A stretch of 64,000 nt of DNA, taken from Paulinella micropora. Its lineage: Eukaryota > Cercozoa > Imbricatea > Euglyphida > Paulinellidae. The translations under genes and the position numbers were made by a program. The notes under the pieces are model-generated. The model worked only from the letters and a program-made list of their open reading frames with translations, was not told the origin of the DNA and did no database searches. Below are positions 1-10,181 of this stretch, in pieces (the stretch's first letter is position 1; each line of letters begins with the position of its first letter). Where the stretch lies: the NCBI GenBank assembly GCA_019918135.1, contig WBZZ01005630.1, positions 118,501 through 182,500 of the forward strand, given 5' to 3'.

Positions 1-2
1 AA

Positions 3-101
3 GAGGAAGAGCCTGAGCCTAAGAAAGGAGGGAAGAAGGCTGGCCGTGTTAATGTCTATGTTTACGCAGGACAACCGGAGAAGTCAAAAAAAGGAAAGTA
101 A
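3..101 (+). CDS. C-terminal end of an unidentified ORF (cut by window edge)
   Basis: The frame is open from the window edge and stops at TAA (99-101). The visible 32 residues are rich in Lys, Glu and Pro, with a short VNVYVYAG stretch near the end, and finish in a basic tail (KSKKGK). No domain is visible. It lies 36 bp upstream of the next small ORF and on the same strand as an integrase, so it probably belongs to the same Polinton-like remnant; that is inferred from position only. Confidence 0.4.
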   Translation, partial: EEEPEPKKGGKKAGRVNVYVYAGQPEKSKKGK

Positions 102-137
102 TGATATTTCAAAAATGTTTTTAAAGTTCTAATATAG

Positions 138-395
138 ATGAAGGATATAAAAAATTTACCGCTCGATGTTCGTTTACACATTATGGACTATTTATATAAT
201 CATCGTGAGTATGACTTCAATAGTTGCTATGTGTGTGGATTAACTCTGTGCTTAGCGAACCGACAGATTACAGCAATTGATGATACATTTGACCGATTTT
301 ATACTTATGAGTTTTGTTCTAATTATTGTTTTGAACTAGAAAAAAAAGAAAGATTAATATATAGAGATACAGCATTAGGTGTCATTAAGTATTAA
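138..395 (+). CDS. 85-aa Cys-rich small protein, F-box-like N-terminus
   Basis: The protein is 85 aa and starts at an ATG 36 bp after the preceding stop. The N-terminus (LPLDVRLHIMDYL, residues ~7-19) resembles the LP..hh..Ih.yL core of F-box helices. It is followed by CYVC/C (residues ~30-37) and a CSNYC pair (~60-64) that could form a zinc site. Base composition is strongly AT-rich, matching the integrase downstream and unlike the retroelements to the right. Small F-box or zinc-ribbon ORFs are common in eukaryotic large DNA viruses and Polinton-like elements, but the function is not established. It could also be a chance remnant. Confidence 0.45.
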   Translation: MKDIKNLPLDVRLHIMDYLYNHREYDFNSCYVCGLTLCLANRQITAIDDTFDRFYTYEFCSNYCFELEKKERLIYRDTALGVIKY

Positions 396-559
396 AATCT
401 TCACCAAAAAAGGGAGGTGCGGAGGCTTGCCTCTGCGATCGACGACGAATTACAAGAACTGAAAGAGCAACAGGCATTAGAACTACATTATCAGAAAAAA
501 CAAAGTAAGAAATGGAATACAATATGGGCTGATAAACCGTTGAAACAAGTTTTGTAGAT

Positions 560-1372
560 TTGGCGGATATGTCTAAGTTAAAAGATAAACCAGGTAATAA
601 AAAATATGCCTTTATGTTGGTTTGGATTGACACTAATAGTAGATTTTTAGAAGTTAGACCGCTAAAAAATAAAACTGCGAATGAAGTATATACTGGTTTG
701 AAATCTATTCCATATATTCCAGAAATCATTACAACAGATAGCGGAGGAGAATACAAAGGAGCAGTTAATAAATATTTTGATGAACATAACATTGAACACA
801 GAACAGTTGAAGTAGGAGACCACAAAGCACTCGCAATAGTTGATAGAGTCATTAGAACTATTAGAAGGTGGCTTGATATACTATTTGAAACCAATGGGAA
901 CTTTGACTGGGTCTCATACATTGATAACATGGTCAAAGCTTACAATAATCGTTTTCATCCAACAATCAAAGCTAGACCGATTGACATCATGAATGGTAAA
1001 GCTACTAACAAACAAAAAATTGAAAGAGATGAAAGTATTAACGAATTTGTACCAGGCGATAAGGTAAGACGAGAAGTTCAACGAAATCTATTTTCAAAAG
1101 GCGGACGAACTTGGTCAAAGCAGATATATACGGTTTTGGGTAGAAATGGATTTAAGATTGTGTTATCTAATAAAGAACTAGTTAGCCCCCGCGAGTTGTT
1201 AAAGACCAAGTTTGAAAAGCCAGTTTATGATGAAAAGCAAATTAACGAACAAGTTCAAGAGATAACGAAGGAGAAGAAAATAAAGCAACAGTTGAAAAAA
1301 GAAGACATACAACCAGAAAACATAATTGAAACCAAACGACACAAAAAGAAAAAGGTCATATTTGATTTGTAG
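560..1372 (+). CDS. Polinton/Maverick-type retroviral-like integrase (rve), 5' part frameshifted
   Basis: The 270-aa ORF starts inside the rve catalytic core. DLADMSKL at the start matches the (Q)ADLVDMSKL block typical of Polinton integrases and carries the first catalytic Asp. TTDSGGEY (near residue 54) supplies the second. The third acidic position, usually E in a K(A/C)xIVER block, is read here as D (AIVDR, near residue 95). A basic C-terminal tail follows (KKEDIQPEN...KRHKKKK). Upstream, bases ~450-556 encode a compatible 35-residue stretch in another frame ending at TAG, 3 bp before the core frame opens; one missing T in a T-run (around 551) would explain it. The gene is probably broken, or less likely shifted by design. 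In Polintons this enzyme inserts the linear element. AT-rich composition separates it from its neighbours. Confidence 0.75.
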   Translation: MADMSKLKDKPGNKKYAFMLVWIDTNSRFLEVRPLKNKTANEVYTGLKSIPYIPEIITTDSGGEYKGAVNKYFDEHNIEHRTVEVGDHKALAIVDRVIRTIRRWLDILFETNGNFDWVSYIDNMVKAYNNRFHPTIKARPIDIMNGKATNKQKIERDESINEFVPGDKVRREVQRNLFSKGGRTWSKQIYTVLGRNGFKIVLSNKELVSPRELLKTKFEKPVYDEKQINEQVQEITKEKKIKQQLKKEDIQPENIIETKRHKKKKVIFDL

Positions 1373-1688
1373 AAATTCCTTTTTTTATTTCGGGGACCAA
1401 AGGGCAGAAATGGTCATCGCAATAATCTTTGTCGTAAAGTGCGGACAAAATTGGCGTTTCTTTTTTTTTTCCACAAACCCACGATTTTTGTGGGATTGGA
1501 TTTTCTTTTTTTCCTCGGTTGCTCGCTTTTTGTGTTTTTGTGGGGAAATATGTAAAAACGAAGATTTATGTTGGTATCGTCCTTATATGAACAGATATGG
1601 CAAAAATAGCAAACGATAGCAAAATTCAAAAGGAAGAAGGGGGGGGGGGAAGCCTTAGATACACCCCCCCTCGTCCTCGTCCTTTTTT
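1373..1688. other. Non-coding spacer with homopolymer runs
   Basis: No supported gene. It contains T-runs (1447-1470) and a G-run of about 11 near 1640, between the end of the integrase and the left arm of the palindrome. It may contain the right boundary of the Polinton-like remnant, but no terminal inverted repeat could be identified. Confidence 0.5.
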
Positions 1689-2470
1689 ACTCTGAGGTCT
1701 TACTGTCTGATTTCCTTTGTTATAGCAGTCAAGTTGTAGCAGTCCCACTGGAGTGCTGTCCTCTTTACCCCAACGCAGGTCACCTAACCAAAGGTGACGG
1801 GGGACAGGTACAATGCGTTCAAAAACTGAGCAAAAGGCCTCAGTATGAAAGCTTCACTTTTATTGTGTCAATTACTGGAATGACACCAACCCTCTTGACG
1901 ACAGTCGGTCGCCTCCCGGTCGGCGATGGTCTCCTCTTTCTTCAAGTTGCTTGCAGTGCTCCAGAGTTAAGCGCTGCCAAGGCCCATAACCCAATGGACG
2001 AGAGGGTTCGGAACTTTACTTTTTTACTTAGAGATTTGTCGGAATAATGACACGTCACTAAACATCACAACCCCAGACCGCCAAAGCATTAAATTCACCG
2101 TTACACTTAGAGTGATATAGGTAAAAATAAGTAATTGTCATTGGGGTGGGCCGGTATGACTAAATACTATTATTAATAAAATTGTCCATTGCCCCCTATT
2201 TAGGAGTAACGCCCCATCTACCTTATGCTACTAACATGGCATATATGGTACCGTGCCTATATCTGATAGAAATTAACTGGAGCCGTACTAACAACTATAT
2301 GCACTAACTTCATACTAACTTCAACTCTATAAAACTAACAGTTTGTGTCACCGACCGCGCACCAAACTTAACTTTTGATGCAGTAAAAAGGTAACAGTAG
2401 TTGAGCCCCCCCCCCCCCCCCCCGCGCGCTCCCCCGCTCTTGACTTCCTAGTAGCCGCCGGACTAAAGGC

Positions 2471-2980
2471 TGCAAGTGGGCGGCTCAGGTTGGGAGCCAG
2501 GAAGCTAAGAGACTCGGCGGCTACTAGGAAGTCAAGAGCGGGGGAGCGCGCGGGGGGGGGGGGGGGGCTCAACTACTGTTACCTTTTTACTGCATCAAAA
2601 GTTAAGTTTGGTGCGCGGTCGGTGACACAAACTGTTAGTTTTATAGAGTTGAAGTTAGTATGAAGTTAGTGCATATAGTTGTTAGTACGGCTCCAGTTAA
2701 TTTCTATCAGATATAGGCACGGTACCATATATGCCATGTTAGTAGCATAAGGTAGATGGGGCGTTACTCCTAAATAGGGGACAATGGACAATTTTATTAA
2801 TAATAGTATTTAGTCATACCGGCCCACCCCAATGACAATTACTTATTTTTACCTATATCACTCTAAGTGTAACGGTGAATTTAATGCTTTGGCGGTCTGG
2901 GGTTGTGATGTTTAGTGACGTGTCATTATTCCGACAAATCTTTCTAAGTAAAAAAGTAAAGTTCCGAACCCTCTCGTCCA
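2471..2980 (+). repeat. E1 5' LTR
   Basis: 510 bp, TG...CA ends, collinear with 5547-6056. It contains a G-run after GGGGGAGCGCGC, then a segment shared with all other family copies (TTGTTAGTACGGCTCC, ATACCGGCCCACCCC). Confidence 0.85.
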
Positions 2981-2998
2981 TTGGGTTATGGGCCTTGG
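2981..2998 (+). promoter_or_regulatory. E1 primer-binding site (half initiator tRNA-Met type)
   Basis: Directly after the LTR, TTGGGTTATGGGCCTTGG contains GGTTATGGGCC, complementary to the anticodon stem-loop of eukaryotic initiator tRNA-Met (GGCTCATAACC type). Drosophila copia uses the same internal priming position. The ATG in the site opens only a 6-codon frame here, unlike in C1 and C2. Confidence 0.7.
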
Positions 2999-3301
2999 CA
3001 GCGCTTAACTCTGGAGCACTGCAAGCAACTTGAAGAAAGAGGAGACCATCGCCCATATGTACATATGGACCGGGAGGCGACCGACTGTCGTCAAGAGGGT
3101 TGTTGTCATTCCAGTAACTGACACAATAAAAGTGAAGCTTTCATACTGAGGCCTTTGGCTCAGTTTTTGATCGCATTGTACCTGTCCCCCGTCACCTTTG
3201 GTTAGGTGACCTGCGTTGGGGTAAAGAGGACAGCACTCCAGTGGGACTGCTACAACTTGACTGCTATAACAAAGGAAATCAGACAGTAAGACCTCAGAGT
3301 C

Positions 3302-5515
3302 ATGAGCTTTAGCACTCTTAGAAGCACAACCAAAAACAAAGAAAAGGAAGTACACAGCAAAAGGACAGTATGACGGGAGAACCCCGTTCAAGGCCTTTCA
3401 ACATGAGATAGTTTTGGCCTTGGGAGCCAAAGTACTCAAGGGGGCACTCAAGACCCCAGAAGAACACATTAGGATAGTGCATGAGAGTAATGTAAGCCTA
3501 CTGTGCTTTGCACAGCAAGGGGAAAACAGTCCCCAATTACATGTGGAGGTGGGGAGAGAGAGCAGGGAAACAGCCAGCAAGAGGGAGAGGAAAGATAGGG
3601 TTGAGAGAGGAGGAAGAGGAAGCTGAGTTAGACTCAGAGTCAGAGTCAGACAAGGAAAACCTTACATCTTATTTTACTGAGACAGAAAGGCAGCCTACGT
3701 TAGGGGGAGATAGTGGTAAGAGTGAGCAAAAGGGAGGAGAAGAGCGGGTGGAGGAGAGGGGGAGAGTGAGTAGTCAGCCTTCACCTACTTATTCCACACC
3801 AACAACGACAACAATCAGGACGAAGAGCAAGGAGCAAGTAGAGGAAAAAGAGAAGGAAGATAGAATGATAGTAGCATATGAGGAGAGTTTGGAGCATGAG
3901 ATGAAAAGACAGAGAGAGGAAGCTTTTTCGTTTGTGTTTGATAAGCTAGCAGGTAAAGCCAAGAGGAGTGTGGCAGATTTGATGAGAGACACCTCACCAG
4001 ACTTTGGTTAGAACTTGCACACTGTGGGCAAGACTAACCAAAAGGTTTGGTAAGGTGAGTGGCTCGGAGGAAGATGTGCAAGATAAAATAAATGCGATGA
4101 ATGCATGGACATTTGATGAGGGGTGTGATTATGCTCCGCAGTTTGATGCGTTTGTTGCGTTAGATGAAGAGCTAAAGGCAGTAGGCCATAAAACACCCCA
4201 CAGAACAATGGAGACAATAATCACTAATGCCTTGCAAAACCCCGAGTATGCATCAGAGGGGGTGAGAAAGGATTGGGGAGGATGGATGAGCACGCTGAAG
4301 ATGAATAAGAAGCAGCATGCATGGTCTTTTGAGGAATGGTGGGAGGAGTTGGAAGAAAGAGCGTTGGAGATAGATAGGAACAAAGAGAGAGAGAGAGAGA
4401 GAAGAAGATGAAGAAAGAAAAAGCACACGCCGAGGGAAAGATGCCAACAAAAGAGAGGAAGGGCAGAGAGGTGTGTGTTTTGGGTTTCAAATAGAGAGTG
4501 GATGCAAGTGGGGGGATGAGTGTCGTTTTGCTCATACAGAGGGGTCAATCACTATGCGTGGGGGGCCTTGGGTGTGTTACCTGTTTGAACAGTCAGGCAG
4601 CTGTGATAGATCTAACTGTAGGTTTAAACACACCACCACTAATAAGAAAGGGGAGGGAAAGGAACAGGAACGAGAAAGCAGATGTGGAAGAAAGGAGAGA
4701 AATGTTTCAACTGTAACATGGAGGGGAATGTGTTCTCCGCATGTGAAAAGGCGTGCAGGATGTGTGGTGGTGAGCATAGACTGCATGAATGTGAAGAGAT
4801 GAAGAAGGCGAGAGAAGAGCCAGGTGCTGAGAAGGAAGAACAGAGAGAGAAGGAAAAGAGAGCAAAAAGGGAACATGGAAAGTTTGGTAGGGGGAGTAAG
4901 TCAGACACTTGTGACACAGATAGGGGGAGTGAGTCAGACACAGATGAGGAAGGTGAGAAGGTGAAAGCATGAAAAAGGACGATGAGATTTTTGACAGTGC
5001 GAGACAGAGCAGGCATGGCAAAAGAGAAGGCCCACATGGGCAAAGTGAAGGAAGTACAATAGAGAGAAGTCTATCGTCAATGTGAGTGGCGAGTGTCAGG
5101 TGAGCAGCAATGTTTTGTGTGTACTGATGACATGGAGAGTGAGAATGTGTTGTTGCGAGAGGCAGCTTATGGTCTGTTGAGAGGGCGATTTTGCGGGCTG
5201 CATGCAGATCAGGAAAGAGAGAGTGAGAAGGAAGCACCAGTGATGGGGGAGCAAAACAAACTTAGCTCGCCTAAACCTGTAGTTGAGAAGAAGAAGATAG
5301 ATAAGGCGAAGCGCTCAAAGCGCCGGAGCAAGAAAGAGAAGATGAAAGCCGGGATCGCAACCAACAATTCAAGCCCTTTCACTGTCAAAGAGGAACGCGC
5401 GGAAAAGGGGAACGACTACCAACGCGATGGGCTGGTGGGCAGCGACAGCGACCTGGACAGCGGCTCTGGCTCTGACTCGGAGCGGCGATGGATGGGGCGC
5501 GCGACGCACATGTAG
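3302..5515 (+). pseudogene. E1 Gag-like polyprotein region, several frameshifts
   Basis: Coding potential moves between frames. An N-terminal basic segment starts at the ATG at 3302. A helical stretch (3354-3560) is followed by an acidic Ser/Glu linker (3600-3860). A capsid-like helical segment lies at 4004-4411; its spacing (FDAFVALDEELKAVG) is reminiscent of copia-type Gag. A double CCCH finger follows at 4470-4640 (C-x8-C-x5-C-x3-H, then C-x8-C-x4-C-x3-H). Next is a Cys-rich knuckle (CFNC...CRMCGGEHRLHEC, ~4700-4795), and finally a Lys/Ser-rich acidic tail (5093-5515). CCCH fingers bind RNA, so packaging of element RNA is a reasonable inference. At least three frameshifts mean this copy does not encode one intact protein. 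Confidence 0.55.
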
Positions 5516-5546
5516 TTCTACGACCCGGGTGGCGGACCAAAGCGGC

Positions 5547-6056
5547 TGCAAGTGGGCGGCTCAGGTTGGGAGCCAGGAAGCTAAGAGACTCGGCTGCTAC
5601 TAGGAAGTCAAGAGCGGGGGAGCGCGGGGGGGGGCTGAACTACTGTTACCTTTTTACTGCATCAAAAGTTAAGTTTGGTGCGCGGACGGTGACACAAACT
5701 GTTAGTTTTATAGAGTTGAAGTTAGTATGAAGTTAGTGCATATAGTTGTTAGTACGGCTCCAGTTAATTTCTATCATATATAGGCACGGTACCATATATG
5801 CCATGTTAGCAGCATAATGCCCTAGTAGATGGGGAAGTTATTCCTAAATAGGGGGAGCAATAGACAATTTTATTAATAATAGTATTTGGTCATACTGGCC
5901 CACCCCAATGACAATTACTTATTTTTACCTATATCACTCTAAGTGTAAATGTGAATTTAATGCTTTGGCGGTCTGGGGTTGTGATGTTTAGTGACGTGTC
6001 ATTATTCCGACAGATCTCTCTAAGTAAAAAACTAAAGTTCCGAACACTCTCGTACA
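5547..6056 (+). repeat. E1 3' LTR
   Basis: 510 bp, collinear with 2471-2980. It ends CTCTCGTACA. The 71 bp to the next LTR (6057-6127) hold nothing recognisable. Confidence 0.85.
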
Positions 6057-6127
6057 TTGAATTCAGCTATCGACTCATACTGATATGATTCAAATTACTA
6101 TCAAAATGTCGAGTTATAAGCTGAAAG

Positions 6128-6344
6128 TGTGGACATCACCCCCCGAATTATCCGGTAAAAACCTTATTTATAGATTTGTCTGGCCGGACACGTCTGAAAT
6201 GCGAATTTGATCCTGGTCTTTTGGCGGCTTTTTGTCTTTGCGTCACTGAGCTAATATAACGAGACATCATTCTCTTTTTTGAGGACTGTGTTTGGTTATA
6301 TTACCGACTTACTCTTCCATTGAGCTATCGTTGGGGATAGTACA
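6128..6344 (+). repeat. G1 5' LTR
   Basis: About 217 bp, TGTGGACATC...GGGATAGTACA. It shares GTCTGGCCGGACACGTCTGAA, TTGCGTCACTGAGCTAATA and other blocks with 16441-16660. It is followed by TTTGGAGTCCCTAGC, a plausible TGG-type primer-binding site (6345-6360). Confidence 0.8.
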
Positions 6345-6360
6345 TTTGGAGTCCCTAGCT

Positions 6361-6979
6361 AAAGGCTTATTTCTTTTCTGATCTGTCGTACACTGACATC
6401 AGATAAGCACAAATTTATTTTTCGCTGATCTGTCGCACAGACATCAGACGAAAACAAACACTCCTACTCATCCTCAAACAAAAAAACTTACAAACAAGCG
6501 ATCAATTTGTCACAAGCTGGCATAACCTTTAGCCCTTGTGCACATTTGGCTTCTGTGTGCTCTTCTACAAGACACCAGACCACACCTACTCCACTCCCTC
6601 TTGCTGCTTGCATAAAGCCAAGTAGGACAAGTGCGAAGCAAACATCAGACAAACACACAGACAGAGGAAAAACGAGCAAAGCACTCCCACTCTCTGTTCT
6701 GAACCATTTTCCTTGCATTTTCTCTGCAGAAACCAGAGGAGATTACACTGGCATCTCTCACACAAGAGCAAGACAAATATCGAAGCACTGTCCGACGACA
6801 GACTGACTTCTACAAAACAGCTTTTTTGACCAAACTATCGTTATCTCTGTGTAGGGCCTGACGCCCCATAACTATTTCAACAGAGAAAAGGAAGAAGGAG
6901 AAGAAGGTTGCATAGAGTGATAAGAATAACAGAGGAAAAAAAAGAAGAAAAAAAAAGCACGTGACTCTCATAACATAAG
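6361..6979 (+). other. G1 5' untranslated leader
   Basis: 619 bp between the primer site and gag. It contains two related copies of a CTGATCTGTCG(T/C)ACA...GACATCAGA block (6378-6445). Short ORFs here show no domain and are interpreted as leader. Confidence 0.5.
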
Positions 6980-9600
6980 ATGGAAGACGAGAATGAGCAG
7001 GCTGGTGTGACACCAACTGATTATGGTCCTAGTGAGGGAGGAGAGGAGCAGGAGACTCAGTACTCAGAAGAGAGGGGGATAGAGATGGAGAGGAGAGAGA
7101 GGAGTATACGTATACAATGTAGAGTCGACAGGGGGGTAATGCACAAGAAGCGAGTGCAGGTCAGACTGGAGGATCTCCATTGACAGAGGCAGAGAGAGAG
7201 AGATGGAGGATGTTGGCCAGAATATCCCAAATACATGGGAACAGTTGGCTACATATGATGATGAAGAGTCCTTCTTCCTTAACTACCCAACCTATTATAA
7301 AACACACATCTACATTCCTTACAAGAAAAGGAATAGACCAGGACAAGGTCAAAGCAACCTCCTGATCGAAATTCCCGGCCTTGCGAAGCCTCTCTTCAAC
7401 AAAGTGAGGTTTGAGCACGAAAGAGTGCCATTGCAGGATATCAAATATGGCGACACTCTTACACTATGCGACATATACGACATATCTGCAACACTCTACG
7501 CTGCTGTGCTCGTTGCGGAATTTTATGAACGCACAAACATACAGTGGAAAAATAAACGCACAACTGCAGCATAGCTGTCTGTCTGTGGTGTCCCCACTGA
7601 TATCAAGAATCTAGAAAGAAAGTTCGAAGGTAGAAACCAAAGTGGCATTATTGAGTTTGCCCTTGAGGCTTTTGTAACTGCCTTCACACGGGCTTACAAC
7701 GAAATGTACAAAGCACTGAAAGACAACACAAGGCAACATCCTGTTTACGAGGAGGTTGACCAGTCTTGTCAGGTGCTTGAACGCCTCACACAACTCCATA
7801 AGGGCCTCTTTGAGGGGAAGGAGCAAAAACCAACATGGAAACAATGGGCCCACACGAAGAATCACACTCTCATTAAAGGCCCTCTCACAACAATCCCAAA
7901 TAATAACAGAGCTGATAAGTCTTCCATGAGAGAAAAGGCACACTTCCTCTCTAGTGCCACAGGGCTTGCACAGTTCGTGACTCATCTAGCACGACAGGTG
8001 AAAGAAGAAGGACGAGACAGAAAGAGGAGAAGGAGCAGAAGGAGAAGATAGCTGTGGCAATGGCAGTAGCACGGGTGGCTCCACAGCCAACGGCTCCACC
8101 TACCACATCTAACCCAGCTCCCAAGAAAGCAGGAGGAGGACCCACAGGAGGAGGACCCCAAGGGGGAGGGACAGTAATTAACTTGACTGACTCCCAGAAG
8201 AAAAAGCAGGCGCTGCAGGCAGCCCTAGCTAAAATCAAAATTGGGGGAGGGGGCCTTAAGCTCTATGCTATCACTGCCAATGAGGCTGACACAGAGAAGA
8301 CCCTCATGACTAAGCTCAATGAGATAGACAGATGCTTCCAGCAAAACCAGTGTAAAGTGGAGCAGGAATATGAAGTCCTAGAACATCTCTGTGATCGATC
8401 CCTCCTTGGAGCTGGTTTTGATCGTATAACTTACGAGAAGTACAGAGGAGAGGAGGAGCTAGCAAGGAAAGGTGGACATGCAGAGATGAGTTGTACTCTG
8501 GCCATTGCTGCCCTCATTCGATACTTTAAGGCAAGTGGATACCAACACTTGTGCACTGGCACATTGATTGGGTTTGAAATTTTCGACTTAGTATCGGAGC
8601 AGTTGCAGTCTGTCACTCAGCTTGCATCTGTCTTAACAAATGTTGGCACCCAGTACACTCTCTTTTATAACCACAAAGCCATACTCCTATATTTCCTCAG
8701 TGCTTTGCACGTCTACAACAAAAATAAGCTCACACTGCTCATGCAAGACTGCAAAACCTTCGACAAGGTAAAGCACTTGAACTTTCTGGAGATGAGCGTC
8801 TTTGAGGCCACGACTAAGGCCGTGAGCCCAAAAATGTTGTGGACCGAAGTAATGACCGCTTGTCAGAGGCTCGACAGCCAGACAGCATCCTTGATCGGTT
8901 CTGCATCGGCTTCTGCTCAACCGCAAGCCGCACATACGCAACGATCTCTAGGAAAGCGACCAAGAGAGAACAGTCGTGAAGCTAACACACCTTGTATTCG
9001 TTGGTGGGCACGGGCACAATGCTTCAAACACACAAATAAGAAATGCCCGTACAACCACGATGTCGAGGACACCCGCATCCGAAACACACTCCTCAAGAAC
9101 GTACGGTCGGACGAAACCAACACCGTCGCCGTTCTGCGCCGACTGCGCAAGGATCAGGGGTGGAAATTACAGGATGTCGCGGACCATGACCACGAACTAG
9201 CTGACGCGATCAATTCTCTTTTTGCTAGAGATGATCAGAAGACGGCAGCCATAGAAGCCGCAAGTAGAGGAAGAGGTGGAACACGAGGAAGAGGAGGAGG
9301 GAGAGGAATCAATCGAGGAGGAGGAGCCCCTTTCGCACGAGGCACATACACTCGCGGGGGGAGAGAGGATTTGTGAGAAGAGGAGGAGGAAGAGGTGTAT
9401 TTCAAGGTAGAGGAGGAGGAAAATGGGTTGGCCGAGGTGGATACGGCAGCGCAGAGCGCCCGTACCACAGAGATGGGGGCTGGGCAGACGGCTCGAGCTC
9501 AAGCTCGAGTTCCTCAGCACCACAGGCCTATGCGACATCAGGCGCAACCACTACCGACACTGATGCCGACTCAGGTAACAGATTTGAGGTAGTCCAATGA
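6980..9600 (+). pseudogene. G1 Gag polyprotein with CCCH finger and RGG tail
   Basis: The frame starts at ATG 6980 with an acidic N-terminus, shifts near 7180-7203, and runs to an in-frame TAG at 7572-7574. It resumes in the same frame to 8051, shifts again near 8010-8050 into the main ORF (8054-9376), and shifts near 9365 into the final segment (to TGA at 9598-9600). The 8054-9376 part carries a Gly/Pro/Ala linker, a ~250-residue helical domain, a CCCH-like motif (C-x8-C-x7-C-x3-H, CIRWWARAQC...CPYNH, at 8992-9059) and a long RGG-rich tail that continues past the last frameshift. CCCH plus RGG is an RNA-binding arrangement in place of the usual CCHC knuckle. This would be the structural particle protein of G1. 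Confidence 0.65.
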
Positions 9601-10181
9601 CTAGAGAAGGAGGGAGAAAACAGAACAACATGCATTGCACGATACACCGTTGTGCAGGTCCCAACCAAGGGTACCAGTGAGTCTAAGAGCCCACAGCAGG
9701 CCACAGACCAACTCAAAGGTAGTACAATACCAGTACACCCATCACGACAACAAACAGTGCATGCTGCTAATAGGCAGGCGAGTAAAGCGCTGGCAAAGAG
9801 AAAGCAGGCGGGCCTGTCGCAGCCACAGCCGAAGAAAGTAAGAATAGAACCGGCAATCAATCTTATCAACTTGCCGAGACAGACAATAGACAAGGAGGAT
9901 GGAGGACATCAACCTCTCCTCACGGTCTCACTTTTCTTTTTCCTCGCTTCTTTCTCTTTCCACTCTCTCTTTTGTTCTGCTGTCATTTTATCCCAACCTT
10001 CTGGCTGTTCGATATCTTCTTTCTTTGTCTGAGGTCTCTGTCTTCCTCTCTGAGAAAGCAAAGACAATCATCCTTCGCCTGTGAACAATACCCAAAAAGA
10101 CATTACAAAAACGGCGGAAAGGGAGGAGGAGGCGAACCTCGAGAAAAGGATACAGATTTTAGAAGACAAGCTCCTTGTATT
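9601..10181 (+). other. G1 gag-pol junction, no clear gene
   Basis: Short ORFs (e.g. 9652-10032) are basic and lack domains. A coiled-coil-like Glu/Lys stretch is readable at 10111-10190 (EREEEANLEKRIQILED) and may be the last Gag or first Pol segment before the tandem duplication. Confidence 0.4.

Larger units (their letters stand above)
1689..3300. repeat. Large palindrome: inverted duplication of E1 5' end
   Basis: Left arm 1689-2460 is the near-perfect reverse complement of right arm 2516-3300, around a ~55-bp loop (2461-2515). The right arm is the 5' LTR (from its base ~46), primer site and 5' untranslated part of element E1. The left arm is its mirror image, with the inverted LTR at 1995-2460 and the inverted primer site at ~1979-1994. 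Arms differ by scattered substitutions and by one insertion of a self-complementary 16-mer in the right arm (near 3053-3070). Runs of C (2406-2422) and G (2551-2566) flank the centre. Transcripts would form a long hairpin. Confidence 0.9.
2471..6056 (+). mobile_element. E1: gag-only LTR retrotransposon (copia-type primer site, no pol)
   Basis: Two 510-bp direct repeats (2471-2980 and 5547-6056), both starting TGCAAGTGGG and ending CTCTCGTMCA, flank a ~2.57-kb interior. The interior opens with a primer site matching the initiator-tRNA anticodon arm and holds a gag-like coding region with CCCH and Cys-rich motifs. No protease, RT, RNase H or integrase motif is visible in any frame, so this resembles a terminal-repeat element with only GAG (TR-GAG), mobilised in trans. 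No target duplication is visible: the 5 bases outside each end differ, and the left side is the palindrome. Other copies of the LTR lie at 1995-2460 (inverted) and around C2 (54.9 and 62.6-63.0 kb). Confidence 0.75.

Noticed and set aside
385-936. 183-aa ORF on the - strand
   Set aside because: Antisense shadow of the integrase region; composition is Leu/Ser-rich without domains, and the + strand has clear rve motifs.
4129-5237. Ser/Leu/Pro-rich ORFs on the - strand opposite E1 gag
   Set aside because: Shadows of GA-rich gag coding sequence; the + strand carries zinc-finger motifs.
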